8,872 bases of DNA from Elusimicrobia bacterium CG08_land_8_20_14_0_20_44_26 (GTDB taxonomy: Bacteria > CG03). Below are positions 1-6,050 of the stretch, in pieces. Under the pieces are notes generated by a model that was not told where the DNA came from, made no database searches, and saw only the letters and a list, made by a program, of their open reading frames with translations. Within the stretch, counting starts at the first letter, position 1. Each line of letters begins with the position of its first letter. The translations under genes and the position numbers were made by a program. The DNA lies in the NCBI GenBank assembly GCA_002779055.1, contig PEXM01000084.1, positions 1 to 8,872 of the forward strand, in the 5' to 3' direction.

Positions 1-10
1 TAATGGTAGT

Positions 11-28
11 GCGACCTTTTAAGGTCGC
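11..28. repeat. Perfect inverted repeat (hairpin 1)
   Basis: The arms GCGACCTT and AAGGTCGC flank only two T bases, so as RNA or cruciform DNA the stem would be about 7 pairs with a four-base loop. It is followed by TATTTTGT, a poor U-tract, so it could be a weak terminator for a gene left of the window. It could equally be one half of a dispersed palindromic repeat together with the next hairpin. The palindrome is seen directly; its role is inference. Confidence 0.6.
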
Positions 29-33
29 TATTT

Positions 34-74
34 TGTCCGCGGGGTTTTCCAACCCCGACAGATATCGGGACCGG
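34..74. repeat. Inverted repeat (hairpin 2) with outer complementary arms
   Basis: CGGGGTT (40-46) and AACCCCG (51-57) form a 7-pair stem around the loop TTCC. TGT (34-36) and ACA (58-60) can extend it past a three-base bulge. GTCC (35-38) and GGAC (68-71) offer an alternative outer pairing, and the segment ends in GGGACCGG. No T-run follows, so an intrinsic terminator is unlikely. Two G+C-rich palindromes in tandem between genes look like a REP-type dispersed element, but no second copy lies in this window. Confidence 0.5.
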
Positions 75-131
75 AAAATAAAACCGCAATACAATGTCTC
101 TAAATATTCTAACCGTATACGAATCCGCTGT

Positions 132-159
132 TTGATTTTTTTGTCAGAGTTTATATAAT
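132..159 (+). promoter_or_regulatory. Candidate sigma-70-type promoter for the operon
   Basis: TTGATT (132-137) matches four of six bases of the -35 consensus. It is 16 bases upstream of a perfect TATAAT (154-159). Transcription would start near 166, giving a very short leader of about 13 bases that just includes the ribosome binding site at 168-172. The nearer TTGTCA at 141-146 is only 7 bases from the -10 and cannot serve as its -35. The match is by eye, and the lineage's promoter consensus is unknown. Confidence 0.4.
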
Positions 160-167
160 TCTCGAGC

Positions 168-172
168 GGGAG
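168..172 (+). promoter_or_regulatory. Ribosome binding site of tilS
   Basis: GGGAG lies six bases before the ATG at 179 and is one of the clearer Shine-Dalgarno sequences in the window. It supports 179 as the start of tilS. Confidence 0.6.
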
Positions 173-178
173 TTAAAA

Positions 179-1132
179 ATGACAGATAAAACTGAAAAAA
201 AAGTTATTCTTAAATTTCTTGAAGCGTGCGCCCGCGACAAACTCATTCTGCCGGGAGAGAAAGTGCTTGTCGCCGCATCCGGCGGAAGCGATTCCACCGC
301 CCTGGCGATTCTTTCGGGTTTCCTTAAAAACACAACGGCTTTCGCTTATATAGACCACAAACTCCGCGAAGAGTCCGCACAGGAGAAAATATTTGTCCGT
401 GCTCTTGCCGCGCGATGCGGGTGTCCTTTTTACACGCGCAGCGCCGATGTGCGGGCTTTCGCAAAAAAAAATAAAAATTCTCTGGAAGATGCCGGAAGGG
501 ATTTAAGATACACGCTTCTTGCCGAAATTTGCAGGAAGTCCGGCTTTGACAAAATTCTCACAGGGCACACACTCTCCGACAGGGTTGAAACATTTTTCAT
601 AAAACTTCTGAGAGGAGGAGGTATCCAGTCCTTTTACGGAATAAAACGGAAAACTCTCATTTTTTCCGTTCCTGTCATAAGGCCACTCCTTGATTTTGAG
701 AGAAGCGAACTTGAAAATTTTCTCAAAGACCGGAAAATAAAATTTATGCGGGATTCCTCAAACAAAGACACGAGTTTCCTCAGAAATAAAATACGCCATA
801 AACTTTTGCCATATCTTTCAAAAAACTTCGGCGACTCCGTTAATAAACGGATTCTCGCTGTTTCCAGGCAGGCTGAAGAGCTTGCCCTCTTTATCACTGA
901 AAACACCTCAGGACTCACAGGAGAAAAGAGCGCCCTTGATATTAGCCGCTATTTGAGTTATAATAAATTTTTACGGAAATGTTTTCTTGCAGAATATCTT
1001 GATAAAAAAGCAAATTCCGGGGTAGTTGAGAAAATTGATAGTTTCATAAGCGAAAAAAAAGGCGGCAAATTTACTTTGAGGGATTTTGAACTCATTATAA
1101 AAAATGGTAGAGCATATAAAAATGCAAAATAA
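179..1132 (+). CDS. tilS: tRNA(Ile)-lysidine synthetase TilS, short form
   Basis: TilS uses ATP to attach lysine to C34 of tRNA-Ile with anticodon CAU, so that it reads AUA codons. AUA is common in the genes here, so the enzyme should be essential. Seen: the PP-loop ATP motif SGGSDS at residues 34-39; DHKLREES at 59-66; the family HxxDDxxET element as TGHTLSDRVET at 128-138, with the first Asp replaced by Ser; KLLRGGGIQ at 142-150; the RPLL, DSSN and RNKIRHKLLP signatures at 168-211. At 317 residues it lacks the C-terminal TilS domain of the E. coli enzyme, like the short forms known from Aquifex. The ATG at 179 has a good ribosome binding site. It overlaps hpt by 11 bases. Identification is firm; activity despite the Asp-to-Ser change is inferred. 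Confidence 0.95.
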   Translation: MTDKTEKKVILKFLEACARDKLILPGEKVLVAASGGSDSTALAILSGFLKNTTAFAYIDHKLREESAQEKIFVRALAARCGCPFYTRSADVRAFAKKNKNSLEDAGRDLRYTLLAEICRKSGFDKILTGHTLSDRVETFFIKLLRGGGIQSFYGIKRKTLIFSVPVIRPLLDFERSELENFLKDRKIKFMRDSSNKDTSFLRNKIRHKLLPYLSKNFGDSVNKRILAVSRQAEELALFITENTSGLTGEKSALDISRYLSYNKFLRKCFLAEYLDKKANSGVVEKIDSFISEKKGGKFTLRDFELIIKNGRAYKNAK

Positions 1133-1691
1133 AAAGAAACACCCCGACATAAAGGAAATTCTTCTGCTGGAAAAAGTTATACGCAAAAAAGTGTCGGAAC
1201 TTGCCGCAGTGATAAACAGGGATTACCGGGGGAAAAAACCCATTCTTGTTTCAATACTGAAAGGAAGCGTCGTCTTTCTTTGCGACCTTATAAGGCAACT
1301 TGAAATTCCGGTTGTCCTTGATTTTATGAGCGTATCCTCATACGCCGGAGACAGCGAATCTTCCGGCGTCGTACGCCTCCTGATGGATATGAGGGAATCA
1401 ATCGTGGGACGCGATGTTCTTATTATTGAGGATATAATAGATACGGGACTCACACTCTCATACCTTAAAAGGAATCTTATGACGAGAAAACCCTCTTCAC
1501 TCAAGATATGCGTTTTGCTTGATAAAAAAGCCTGCCGTAAAATAGAGATAAAAGTGGATTACGCGGGGTTCGTAATTCCAAATAAATTTTGTGTGGGATA
1601 CGGTCTTGATTATAATCAGTTTTACAGGGAACTTCCTTACATCGGAGTGCTGAAACCGGAAATTTATAGAACCGCACACAGAAAAATATAG
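1122..1691 (+). CDS. hpt: Hypoxanthine phosphoribosyltransferase
   Basis: This cytosolic purine salvage enzyme transfers phosphoribose from PRPP to hypoxanthine (and usually guanine), giving IMP or GMP. Seen, counting from the ATG at 1122: the pyrophosphate loop LKGS at 46-49; the mobile-loop SSY at 72-74; the PRPP motif IIEDIIDTG at 101-109; LLDKK at 132-136, with the base-contacting Lys; and the C-terminal signature VGYGLDYNQFYRELPYIG at 158-175. The length of 189 residues is normal for the bacterial family. An earlier in-frame ATG at 1104 would add six residues and lengthen the tilS overlap to 29 bases. I prefer 1122 because GGTAGAG lies about nine bases upstream of it. The tilS-hpt-ftsH order matches Bacillus subtilis. 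Substrate preference between hypoxanthine and guanine cannot be read here. Confidence 0.95.
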   Translation: MQNKKKHPDIKEILLLEKVIRKKVSELAAVINRDYRGKKPILVSILKGSVVFLCDLIRQLEIPVVLDFMSVSSYAGDSESSGVVRLLMDMRESIVGRDVLIIEDIIDTGLTLSYLKRNLMTRKPSSLKICVLLDKKACRKIEIKVDYAGFVIPNKFCVGYGLDYNQFYRELPYIGVLKPEIYRTAHRKI

Positions 1692-3592
1692 TGCCAAAAA
1701 GAAAAATAGGTTTATCGTTCTGGCTGCTCGTTGCGGCACTCATCCTCTATTTGAACTACACATATTCCGGCAAATCAAAAGAAGAGGAAATAACATACGA
1801 CAAATTCATTCAACTCATCCGCGCGGAAAAAGTCGTTTCGGTAATAATATACAAAGACGATGTTATAATCGGCGTTTACCGCTCGGGGATGGACAAAAAA
1901 AAATTTAAAACGCCCTATCTTGACGACCCCAATCTTATAGGAGAACTACAGACACACGGAATAGAATATACAGGGAAAACGGGAAACAAATGGTTCAGCA
2001 ATATTATATTCAACTTCGGGCCGATTCTTCTGTTCGTTTTGCTGTGGTTTCTGATGGCGACAAAAATGAGCGGAGGCGCTAAACAGATATTTTCTTTCGG
2101 TAAAACGCGCGCTCACAACGCCACAAAAGTGGAAACCACCTTCGCGGACGTTGCGGGGTGCGATGAAGTCAAGGAAGAGTTGATTGAAATAATTAAATTC
2201 CTTAAAAATCCGAAGAAATTCGAAAAACTCGGCGGCAAAATTCCCAAAGGCGTCATTCTTTACGGAGCTCCCGGAACGGGTAAAACTCTTTTGGCAAAAG
2301 CGATCGCCGGAGAAGCGGGCGTTCCTTTTTTCTCGGCTTCCGGAAGCGAATTTGTGGAGATGTTCGTCGGTGTCGGGGCATCCCGCGTTAGAGACCTTTT
2401 TGAGATGGCAAAAGAGAGCGCCCCGGCGGTGATTTTTGTGGACGAAATCGACGCCGTGGGCAGGCACAGAGGCGCGGGGCTCGGCGGAGGTCATGACGAG
2501 CGCGAACAGACGCTCAACCAGCTGCTGGTGGGAATGGACGGTTTTGAGGAAAACACCAATGTGATTGTAATCGCGGCGACCAACAGGCCCGATATTCTCG
2601 ACCCCGCTCTCTTGCGGCCGGGAAGATTCGACAGGCACATTCATGTGCTTCCTCCGAATTTAACCGAGAGAGAAGAAATTCTTAAGGTCCATGCAAAAAA
2701 AATAAAAATAGCGGCGGAAGTTGACCTCGCCGTCATCGCCAGGAGGACGCCCGGCTTTGTGGGCAGTGATCTCGCCAACATTATAAACGAGGCGGCTCTC
2801 CTTGCCGCGCGCAAAGATAAAGAAGCCGTGGAAATGCAGGAGCTTGAAGAGGCCATTGACAGGGTTATCGCGGGACCGGAGAAAAAAAGCAGAATTATGC
2901 AAGAAAAAGAAAAGAAAATAATATGCTATCACGAATCGGGACATGCGCTCGTTGCAAAACTTCTTCCCAACGGAGATCCCGTGCACAAAGTTTCTATAAT
3001 ACCCCGGGGTCCGGCGCTCGGGTACACTCTCCAGATTCCCACGGAGGACCGCTACATTGCCTCCCGCGAAGAACTCTCGGACAAAATAAAAGTTCTCCTC
3101 GGAGGACGATGTGCCGAAAAAGTTATCTTTAATCAGATAACGACTGGCGCGAGCAACGACCTTGAAAAAGCGACAGAAATCGTCTATAAAATGATAACGG
3201 AATACGGGATGAGTAAGCGTATAGGTCCCGCCGTCTTCAAGGAACACGGAGCCGACGTCTTTCTGGGAATGGATTTATTCAAACAGCCCCACATTAGCGA
3301 AAAAATAAAACAGACAATTGACGAGGAAGTGACAGACATAATTGTAAAATTGGAACGGGAAACGATAGAACTTCTTGAAAAAAATAAAAAATATCTCAAT
3401 AAAATGGCGGAAGAACTTGAAAAGAGAGAAATTCTGCTGGGAAGCGACATAGAAAGCATTATGCGGGAAGAGGAACTTCCCGATTTCAAGGCATCTAAAG
3501 AAAACGTCATCGCGACCGGTGAGCCGCAAGCAAAGGAGAAGGACAATAGTGGACAAAAAAAAGATAATACAGGCGACAAAACTGATTCTTGA
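1691..3592 (+). CDS. ftsH: ATP-dependent zinc metalloprotease FtsH
   Basis: FtsH is a hexameric membrane AAA+ protease that extracts and degrades membrane and short-lived cytosolic proteins. Domains in order: transmembrane helix 1 (about 8-25), an extracytoplasmic domain (about 26-103), helix 2 (about 105-123), the AAA+ module, and the M41 peptidase domain. Seen: Walker A GAPGTGKT at 192-199; pore-loop FVGVG at 225-229; Walker B VIFVDEID at 247-254; the second region of homology with arginines 309 and 312; the zinc site HESGH at 414-418 (usually HEAGH); and the third zinc ligand Asp490 in [10 protein letters not shown]. The length of 633 residues is normal. The start is GTG at 1691, sharing one base with the hpt stop (TAGTG). 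The charged Lys/Asp/Glu-rich tail from about 600 is partly dual-coding, because folE starts inside it. Confidence 0.97.
   Translation: MPKRKIGLSFWLLVAALILYLNYTYSGKSKEEEITYDKFIQLIRAEKVVSVIIYKDDVIIGVYRSGMDKKKFKTPYLDDPNLIGELQTHGIEYTGKTGNKWFSNIIFNFGPILLFVLLWFLMATKMSGGAKQIFSFGKTRAHNATKVETTFADVAGCDEVKEELIEIIKFLKNPKKFEKLGGKIPKGVILYGAPGTGKTLLAKAIAGEAGVPFFSASGSEFVEMFVGVGASRVRDLFEMAKESAPAVIFVDEIDAVGRHRGAGLGGGHDEREQTLNQLLVGMDGFEENTNVIVIAATNRPDILDPALLRPGRFDRHIHVLPPNLTEREEILKVHAKKIKIAAEVDLAVIARRTPGFVGSDLANIINEAALLAARKDKEAVEMQELEEAIDRVIAGPEKKSRIMQEKEKKIICYHESGHALVAKLLPNGDPVHKVSIIPRGPALGYTLQIPTEDRYIASREELSDKIKVLLGGRCAEKVIFNQITTGASNDLEKATEIVYKMITEYGMSKRIGPAVFKEHGADVFLGMDLFKQPHISEKIKQTIDEEVTDIIVKLERETIELLEKNKKYLNKMAEELEKREILLGSDIESIMREEELPDFKASKENVIATGEPQAKEKDNSGQKKDNTGDKTDS
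3535..3538 (+). promoter_or_regulatory. Ribosome binding site of folE inside ftsH
   Basis: GGAG within AAAGGAGAAGGA lies ten bases before the GTG at 3549. This decides the folE start against the upstream in-frame GTG at 3519, which would add the basic leader [10 protein letters not shown], unlike the family, and has no comparable site before it. Confidence 0.6.
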
Positions 3593-4115
3593 AGCAATCG
3601 GTGAAAATCCGGAAAGAGAGGGCGTCGCCTCAACGCCCGAAAGAGTGGCAGATATGTATGAGGAAATAACTTCCGGATATCTCGTAAAAAACCCGGCTAA
3701 GATTTTAAGCACGTTTTACAAAACCGAGAGCTATAGCGAAATAATCCTCGTCAAAGATATTCCTTTCTTTTCTCTCTGCGAGCATCACCTGCTTCCTTTT
3801 TTCGGGCGGGCCGCGGTTGCATACATTCCTAAAAACAGAGTGCTCATCGGCATCAGCAAAATACCGCGGCTTATTGACGTTTTCGCCCGCCGCATCCAGA
3901 TACAGGAACGTCTGACGCAGCAGACGGCAGACACCATCGTTAAAGCTCTTGAACCTCTCGGCGTAATGGTTATCATAGAAGCAGAGCATCTTTGTATGAC
4001 GATGCGCGGCATAAAAAAACAGGGTTCCAAAATGCTCACATCCGCTCTCCGGGGCGTTTTTATGACGGATGCGAAAGTTAGAGCTGAGGCGATGAACCTA
4101 ATCAAAAATGACTGA
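3549..4115 (+). CDS. folE: GTP cyclohydrolase I
   Basis: FolE converts GTP to 7,8-dihydroneopterin triphosphate, the first step of folate and other pterin synthesis (it also feeds queuosine-type pathways). Seen, counting from GTG 3549: the conserved N-terminal ENPEREGVASTPERV (19-33); the zinc and catalytic motif SLCEHHLLPF (75-84), with Cys77, His79 and His80; RLTQQ (121-125); and EAEHLCM (144-150), with His147 and the third zinc ligand Cys149, followed by MRGIKKQGS. The length of 188 residues is typical. The N-terminal coding part overlaps the end of ftsH by 44 bases in another frame, and the end overlaps cdaA by 8 bases, so translational coupling is likely. No other folate gene is present here; many bacteria instead carry folP after ftsH. 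Confidence 0.96.
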   Translation: MDKKKIIQATKLILEAIGENPEREGVASTPERVADMYEEITSGYLVKNPAKILSTFYKTESYSEIILVKDIPFFSLCEHHLLPFFGRAAVAYIPKNRVLIGISKIPRLIDVFARRIQIQERLTQQTADTIVKALEPLGVMVIIEAEHLCMTMRGIKKQGSKMLTSALRGVFMTDAKVRAEAMNLIKND

Positions 4116-4896
4116 ATATCTCTACACTGCCGCCGCCTTCTGGAATAAATATCTGAGCAACGCCGCCGACATAGTTCTTACAGCAATCATAATATATTAC
4201 ATCCTCACTCTCCTGCGGGGAACGCGCGCCATACCCATAATCAAAGGAATACTTATTCTTCTCTTTTTGACAATATTCTCCAGATTCTTAAAACTTTCGG
4301 CGCTTTCCTGGCTTTTTTCGGGAGCGTGGGTCATCGGCATTCTTGCCATCGTAATCGTGTTCCAGCCGGAACTCAGGTTTATCCTCGCCAAATTGGGGAG
4401 CGGAAAAGTGGCCGGTTTTCTCTTCAGGATAAAACCCGATTGGATAGACGCCATAATAAACGCTCTCAAAGAAGCGAAAGAAAGAGGTTGGGGCGCTCTC
4501 ATTGTGATAGAACTCAATATCGGGCTTAAAAACTACATTGAAACCGGCGTAAAAATAGGAGGGGAAATTTCGCCCGAGATTCTGATATCTATTTTTAATC
4601 CCACAAGTCCTCTGCACGACGGGGCTGTCATCATAAAAGGAAACACCACTCTCGCCGCCTCCTGCATACTTCCTCTGACGATGGAGGAAATGGCATCAAG
4701 AATTCTCGGCACCCGCCACAGAGCGGCAATCGGAATGAGCGAGGTCTCAGACGCATGGGCTATCGTCCTCTCCGAAGAAACCTCGTCGGTGTCTCTCGCC
4801 CGCGGAGGGGAACTCATCAGAAACATATCAATGGACGACCTTAAAAAAGAGCTTGTGGCTCTTTACAGAATAAAGGAATTTGAATCCGCAAAATGA
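4108..4896 (+). CDS. cdaA: Diadenylate cyclase CdaA (DisA_N/DAC domain, membrane-bound)
   Basis: CdaA joins two ATP molecules into c-di-AMP, the messenger that controls potassium and osmolyte transport and wall homeostasis. Seen: three N-terminal membrane helices (about 18-37, 41-59, 66-85), a linker, then the DAC domain from about 105. Catalytic motifs are intact: LHDGAVII with Asp171-Gly172-Ala173, and GTRHRAAIG with Arg203-His204-Arg205. The usual ERxTGL motif reads ELNIGL (135-140), so the Arg after Glu135 is lost, while YIETG follows normally. The length of 262 residues is close to that of the B. subtilis enzyme. The ATG at 4108 lies inside the end of folE. The stop overlaps the next start as ATGA. 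CdaA is normally paired with the regulator CdaR; here only an anchor-like stub follows, and glmM is absent from the window. Confidence 0.95.
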   Translation: MTEYLYTAAAFWNKYLSNAADIVLTAIIIYYILTLLRGTRAIPIIKGILILLFLTIFSRFLKLSALSWLFSGAWVIGILAIVIVFQPELRFILAKLGSGKVAGFLFRIKPDWIDAIINALKEAKERGWGALIVIELNIGLKNYIETGVKIGGEISPEILISIFNPTSPLHDGAVIIKGNTTLAASCILPLTMEEMASRILGTRHRAAIGMSEVSDAWAIVLSEETSSVSLARGGELIRNISMDDLKKELVALYRIKEFESAK

Positions 4897-4979
4897 AAAA
4901 AAGCATATATCTCAAAATTCTCGCTCTGGTAATAGCGTTTGTTATATGGACGTATGTAAAATACTATCTCGGTCAATGA
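4893..4979 (+). CDS. 28-residue membrane stub resembling the CdaR (YbbR) anchor
   Basis: ATG at 4893 overlaps the cdaA stop in an ATGA junction, the arrangement expected for a translationally coupled gene. The product starts MKKSIYLKILALVIAF and continues VIWTYVKYYLGQ: a basic start and a single hydrophobic helix ending in a Trp/Tyr-rich interface. This pattern (K-x-L-A-L-x-x-A-x-x-x-W-x-Y-V) is what I know from the N-terminus of CdaR/YbbR proteins, which regulate CdaA through extracytoplasmic YbbR domains. None of those domains follows: the stop comes after 28 codons, and neither of the other two frames in 4980-5034 can encode one. It may be a reduced anchor-only CdaR, a decayed gene, or an unrelated micro-protein. 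That it is a real coding unit is likely; its function is inferred from position and pattern only. Confidence 0.6.
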   Translation: MKKSIYLKILALVIAFVIWTYVKYYLGQ

Positions 4980-5032
4980 CCGGAACTCCTCCCATTACGG
5001 ACGAAGTCGCGGGTCGGGGTCTATCCCTGTAA
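4976..5032 (+). other. G+C-rich spacer with an 18-codon frame after the stub
   Basis: ATG at 4976 overlaps the stub's TGA (again ATGA) and opens a frame reading MTGTPPITDEVAGRGLSL to TAA at 5030-5032, two bases before pdxJ. It is too short to call a gene. Bases 4980-5029 are about 64% G+C, well above the flanking genes, and contain GGAACTCCT (4982-4990). The same nine bases occur at 7533-7541 at the start of the inserted segment in the TPR gene, read in the same codon phase. It could be a fragment of a dispersed repeat, a frameshifted CdaR remnant, or simply a leader of pdxJ. No clear ribosome binding site for pdxJ is visible in it. Confidence 0.3.
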
Positions 5033-5034
5033 AA

Positions 5035-5745
5035 ATGGTTAAACTCGGCGTAAACATAGATCATATAGCGTCTATAAGGCAGTCAAGATTTACCAAATAC
5101 CCCGACCCCGTCAAAGCTGCCGCATCTTGCGAAAAAGGCGGCGCCGACGGCATAACGATTCACCTGAGAGAAGACCGCAGGCACATACAGGATGCGGACT
5201 GCATACTCCTGCGCAAAAAAATCAAAACAAAACTCAATTTGGAGATGTCGCTCAATCCGGGAATAATTTCTTTCGCGAAAAAACTGCGCCCTGACGATGT
5301 CTGCATCGTTCCCGAAAAAAGAAAGGAACTGACGACCGAGGGAGGACTCAATGTTTTTAAGTATGAAAAAACGCTGCTCAAAGTCATTCCGGCGCTTCAT
5401 AAAAATGGAATCCGCGTCAGCATTTTTATAGAACCCAATGAAAAAAATATAGTGCTTTCAAAAAAACTCGGCGCGGACTGCGTTGAACTCCACACCGGAA
5501 AATATGCCGTATCCAGAGGCGAGGCAAAAAGAAAAGAATTGCTTCGCATAAAGAGCGTCTCAAAAAAAGTTCTCGATCTCGGTCTTATATTGAATGCCGG
5601 ACACGGTCTTCATTACGGGAACACACTAAAAATAGCACAAATTCCCGGAATGAACGAACTCAACATAGGACACAGCATTATCGCCCGCGCCGTCTTTGTC
5701 GGTTTGGAAGAAGCCGTCAGGGAAATGAAGAAACTTCTTGTGTGA
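5035..5745 (+). CDS. pdxJ: Pyridoxine 5'-phosphate synthase PdxJ
   Basis: PdxJ condenses 3-amino-2-oxopropyl phosphate (made by PdxA) with 1-deoxyxylulose 5-phosphate to give pyridoxine 5'-phosphate, the last ring-forming step of the DXP-dependent vitamin B6 pathway. It is a cytosolic TIM-barrel protein. Seen: LGVNIDHIASIRQSR (4-18); HLREDRRHI (43-51), with the phosphate and catalytic residues His43, Arg45 and His50; Glu70 in LNLEMSLN; VPEKRKELTTEGGLN (92-106); ELHTGKYA (151-158); and NAGHGLHYGN (187-196), with the catalytic His190. The length of 236 residues is normal for the family and the protein appears complete. The ATG at 5035 is fixed by the conserved MVKLGVNIDH start, although no good Shine-Dalgarno is seen before it. 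Its stop overlaps the next start in GTGA. No other B6 gene is in the window. Confidence 0.96.
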   Translation: MVKLGVNIDHIASIRQSRFTKYPDPVKAAASCEKGGADGITIHLREDRRHIQDADCILLRKKIKTKLNLEMSLNPGIISFAKKLRPDDVCIVPEKRKELTTEGGLNVFKYEKTLLKVIPALHKNGIRVSIFIEPNEKNIVLSKKLGADCVELHTGKYAVSRGEAKRKELLRIKSVSKKVLDLGLILNAGHGLHYGNTLKIAQIPGMNELNIGHSIIARAVFVGLEEAVREMKKLLV

Positions 5746-6044
5746 AAGAACTTAAGAAAAACCTTACAAAAAAGGTATTCCTTCTCCTCATACTTATAGC
5801 GGCTTTGTGGTGGTGGCATTTTTACAGAATGCGCTTTTCCCGACAGGGGGAAAATTTAATTTCAAATTCCGCAGTTACATCGGAAGAACAAATAAAAAAT
5901 ATAAAAGAAAAAGAAAAGAAACTGAACGAGAATCTCACTCAAAAAGCGGAAAACGCTTTCAAAGAAGATTACGGGAGAAACCCTGCGAGCGACGAAGAGC
6001 TGATTGAAAAAGGCTATATTTCAAAAGAAAGCATTTTGAAGTAA
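5742..6044 (+). CDS. Small single-pass membrane protein with coiled coil and pseudopilin-like tail
   Basis: I do not recognise a family with certainty. The start GTG at 5742 overlaps the pdxJ stop (GTGA), so coupling to pdxJ is likely. The 100-residue product has a Lys-rich start, a hydrophobic helix (about 12-27) ending in WWWHFY, a charged stretch likely to form a coiled coil (about 47-75, rich in Lys and Glu), and a C-terminus reading DYGRNPASDEELIEKGYI (76-93). This tail resembles the region of type II secretion pseudopilins where an aromatic-Gly-x-Pro-type motif precedes a helix ending in L-x-x-x-GY. However, there is no prepilin cleavage site or GFTLIE-type start. The topology suggests a cytoplasmic N-terminus and an outward coiled coil. 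It reads in the same frame as the TPR gene, with only TAA and two codons between them, so the two may act together in the envelope. Confidence 0.75.
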   Translation: MKELKKNLTKKVFLLLILIAALWWWHFYRMRFSRQGENLISNSAVTSEEQIKNIKEKEKKLNENLTQKAENAFKEDYGRNPASDEELIEKGYISKESILK

Positions 6045-6050
6045 GCAAAA

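Noticed and set aside
463..471. A run of nine A bases in tilS as a possible frameshift or slippage site
   Set aside because: The reading frame is intact on both sides, with conserved TilS motifs, so there is no sign of programmed slippage.
1946..2644. A 232-codon open frame on the minus strand
   Set aside because: It is fully antisense to ftsH, whose conserved AAA+ motifs fix the real frame; the translation has no recognisable domain.
2660..3247. A 195-codon open frame on the minus strand
   Set aside because: It lies antisense to the conserved FtsH protease domain and has a composition typical of a shadow frame.
5807..6007. A 66-codon plus-strand frame inside the small membrane protein gene
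   Set aside because: It is Lys/Arg-rich with no start signal. The frame at 5742 has stop-start coupling and a sensible membrane topology.
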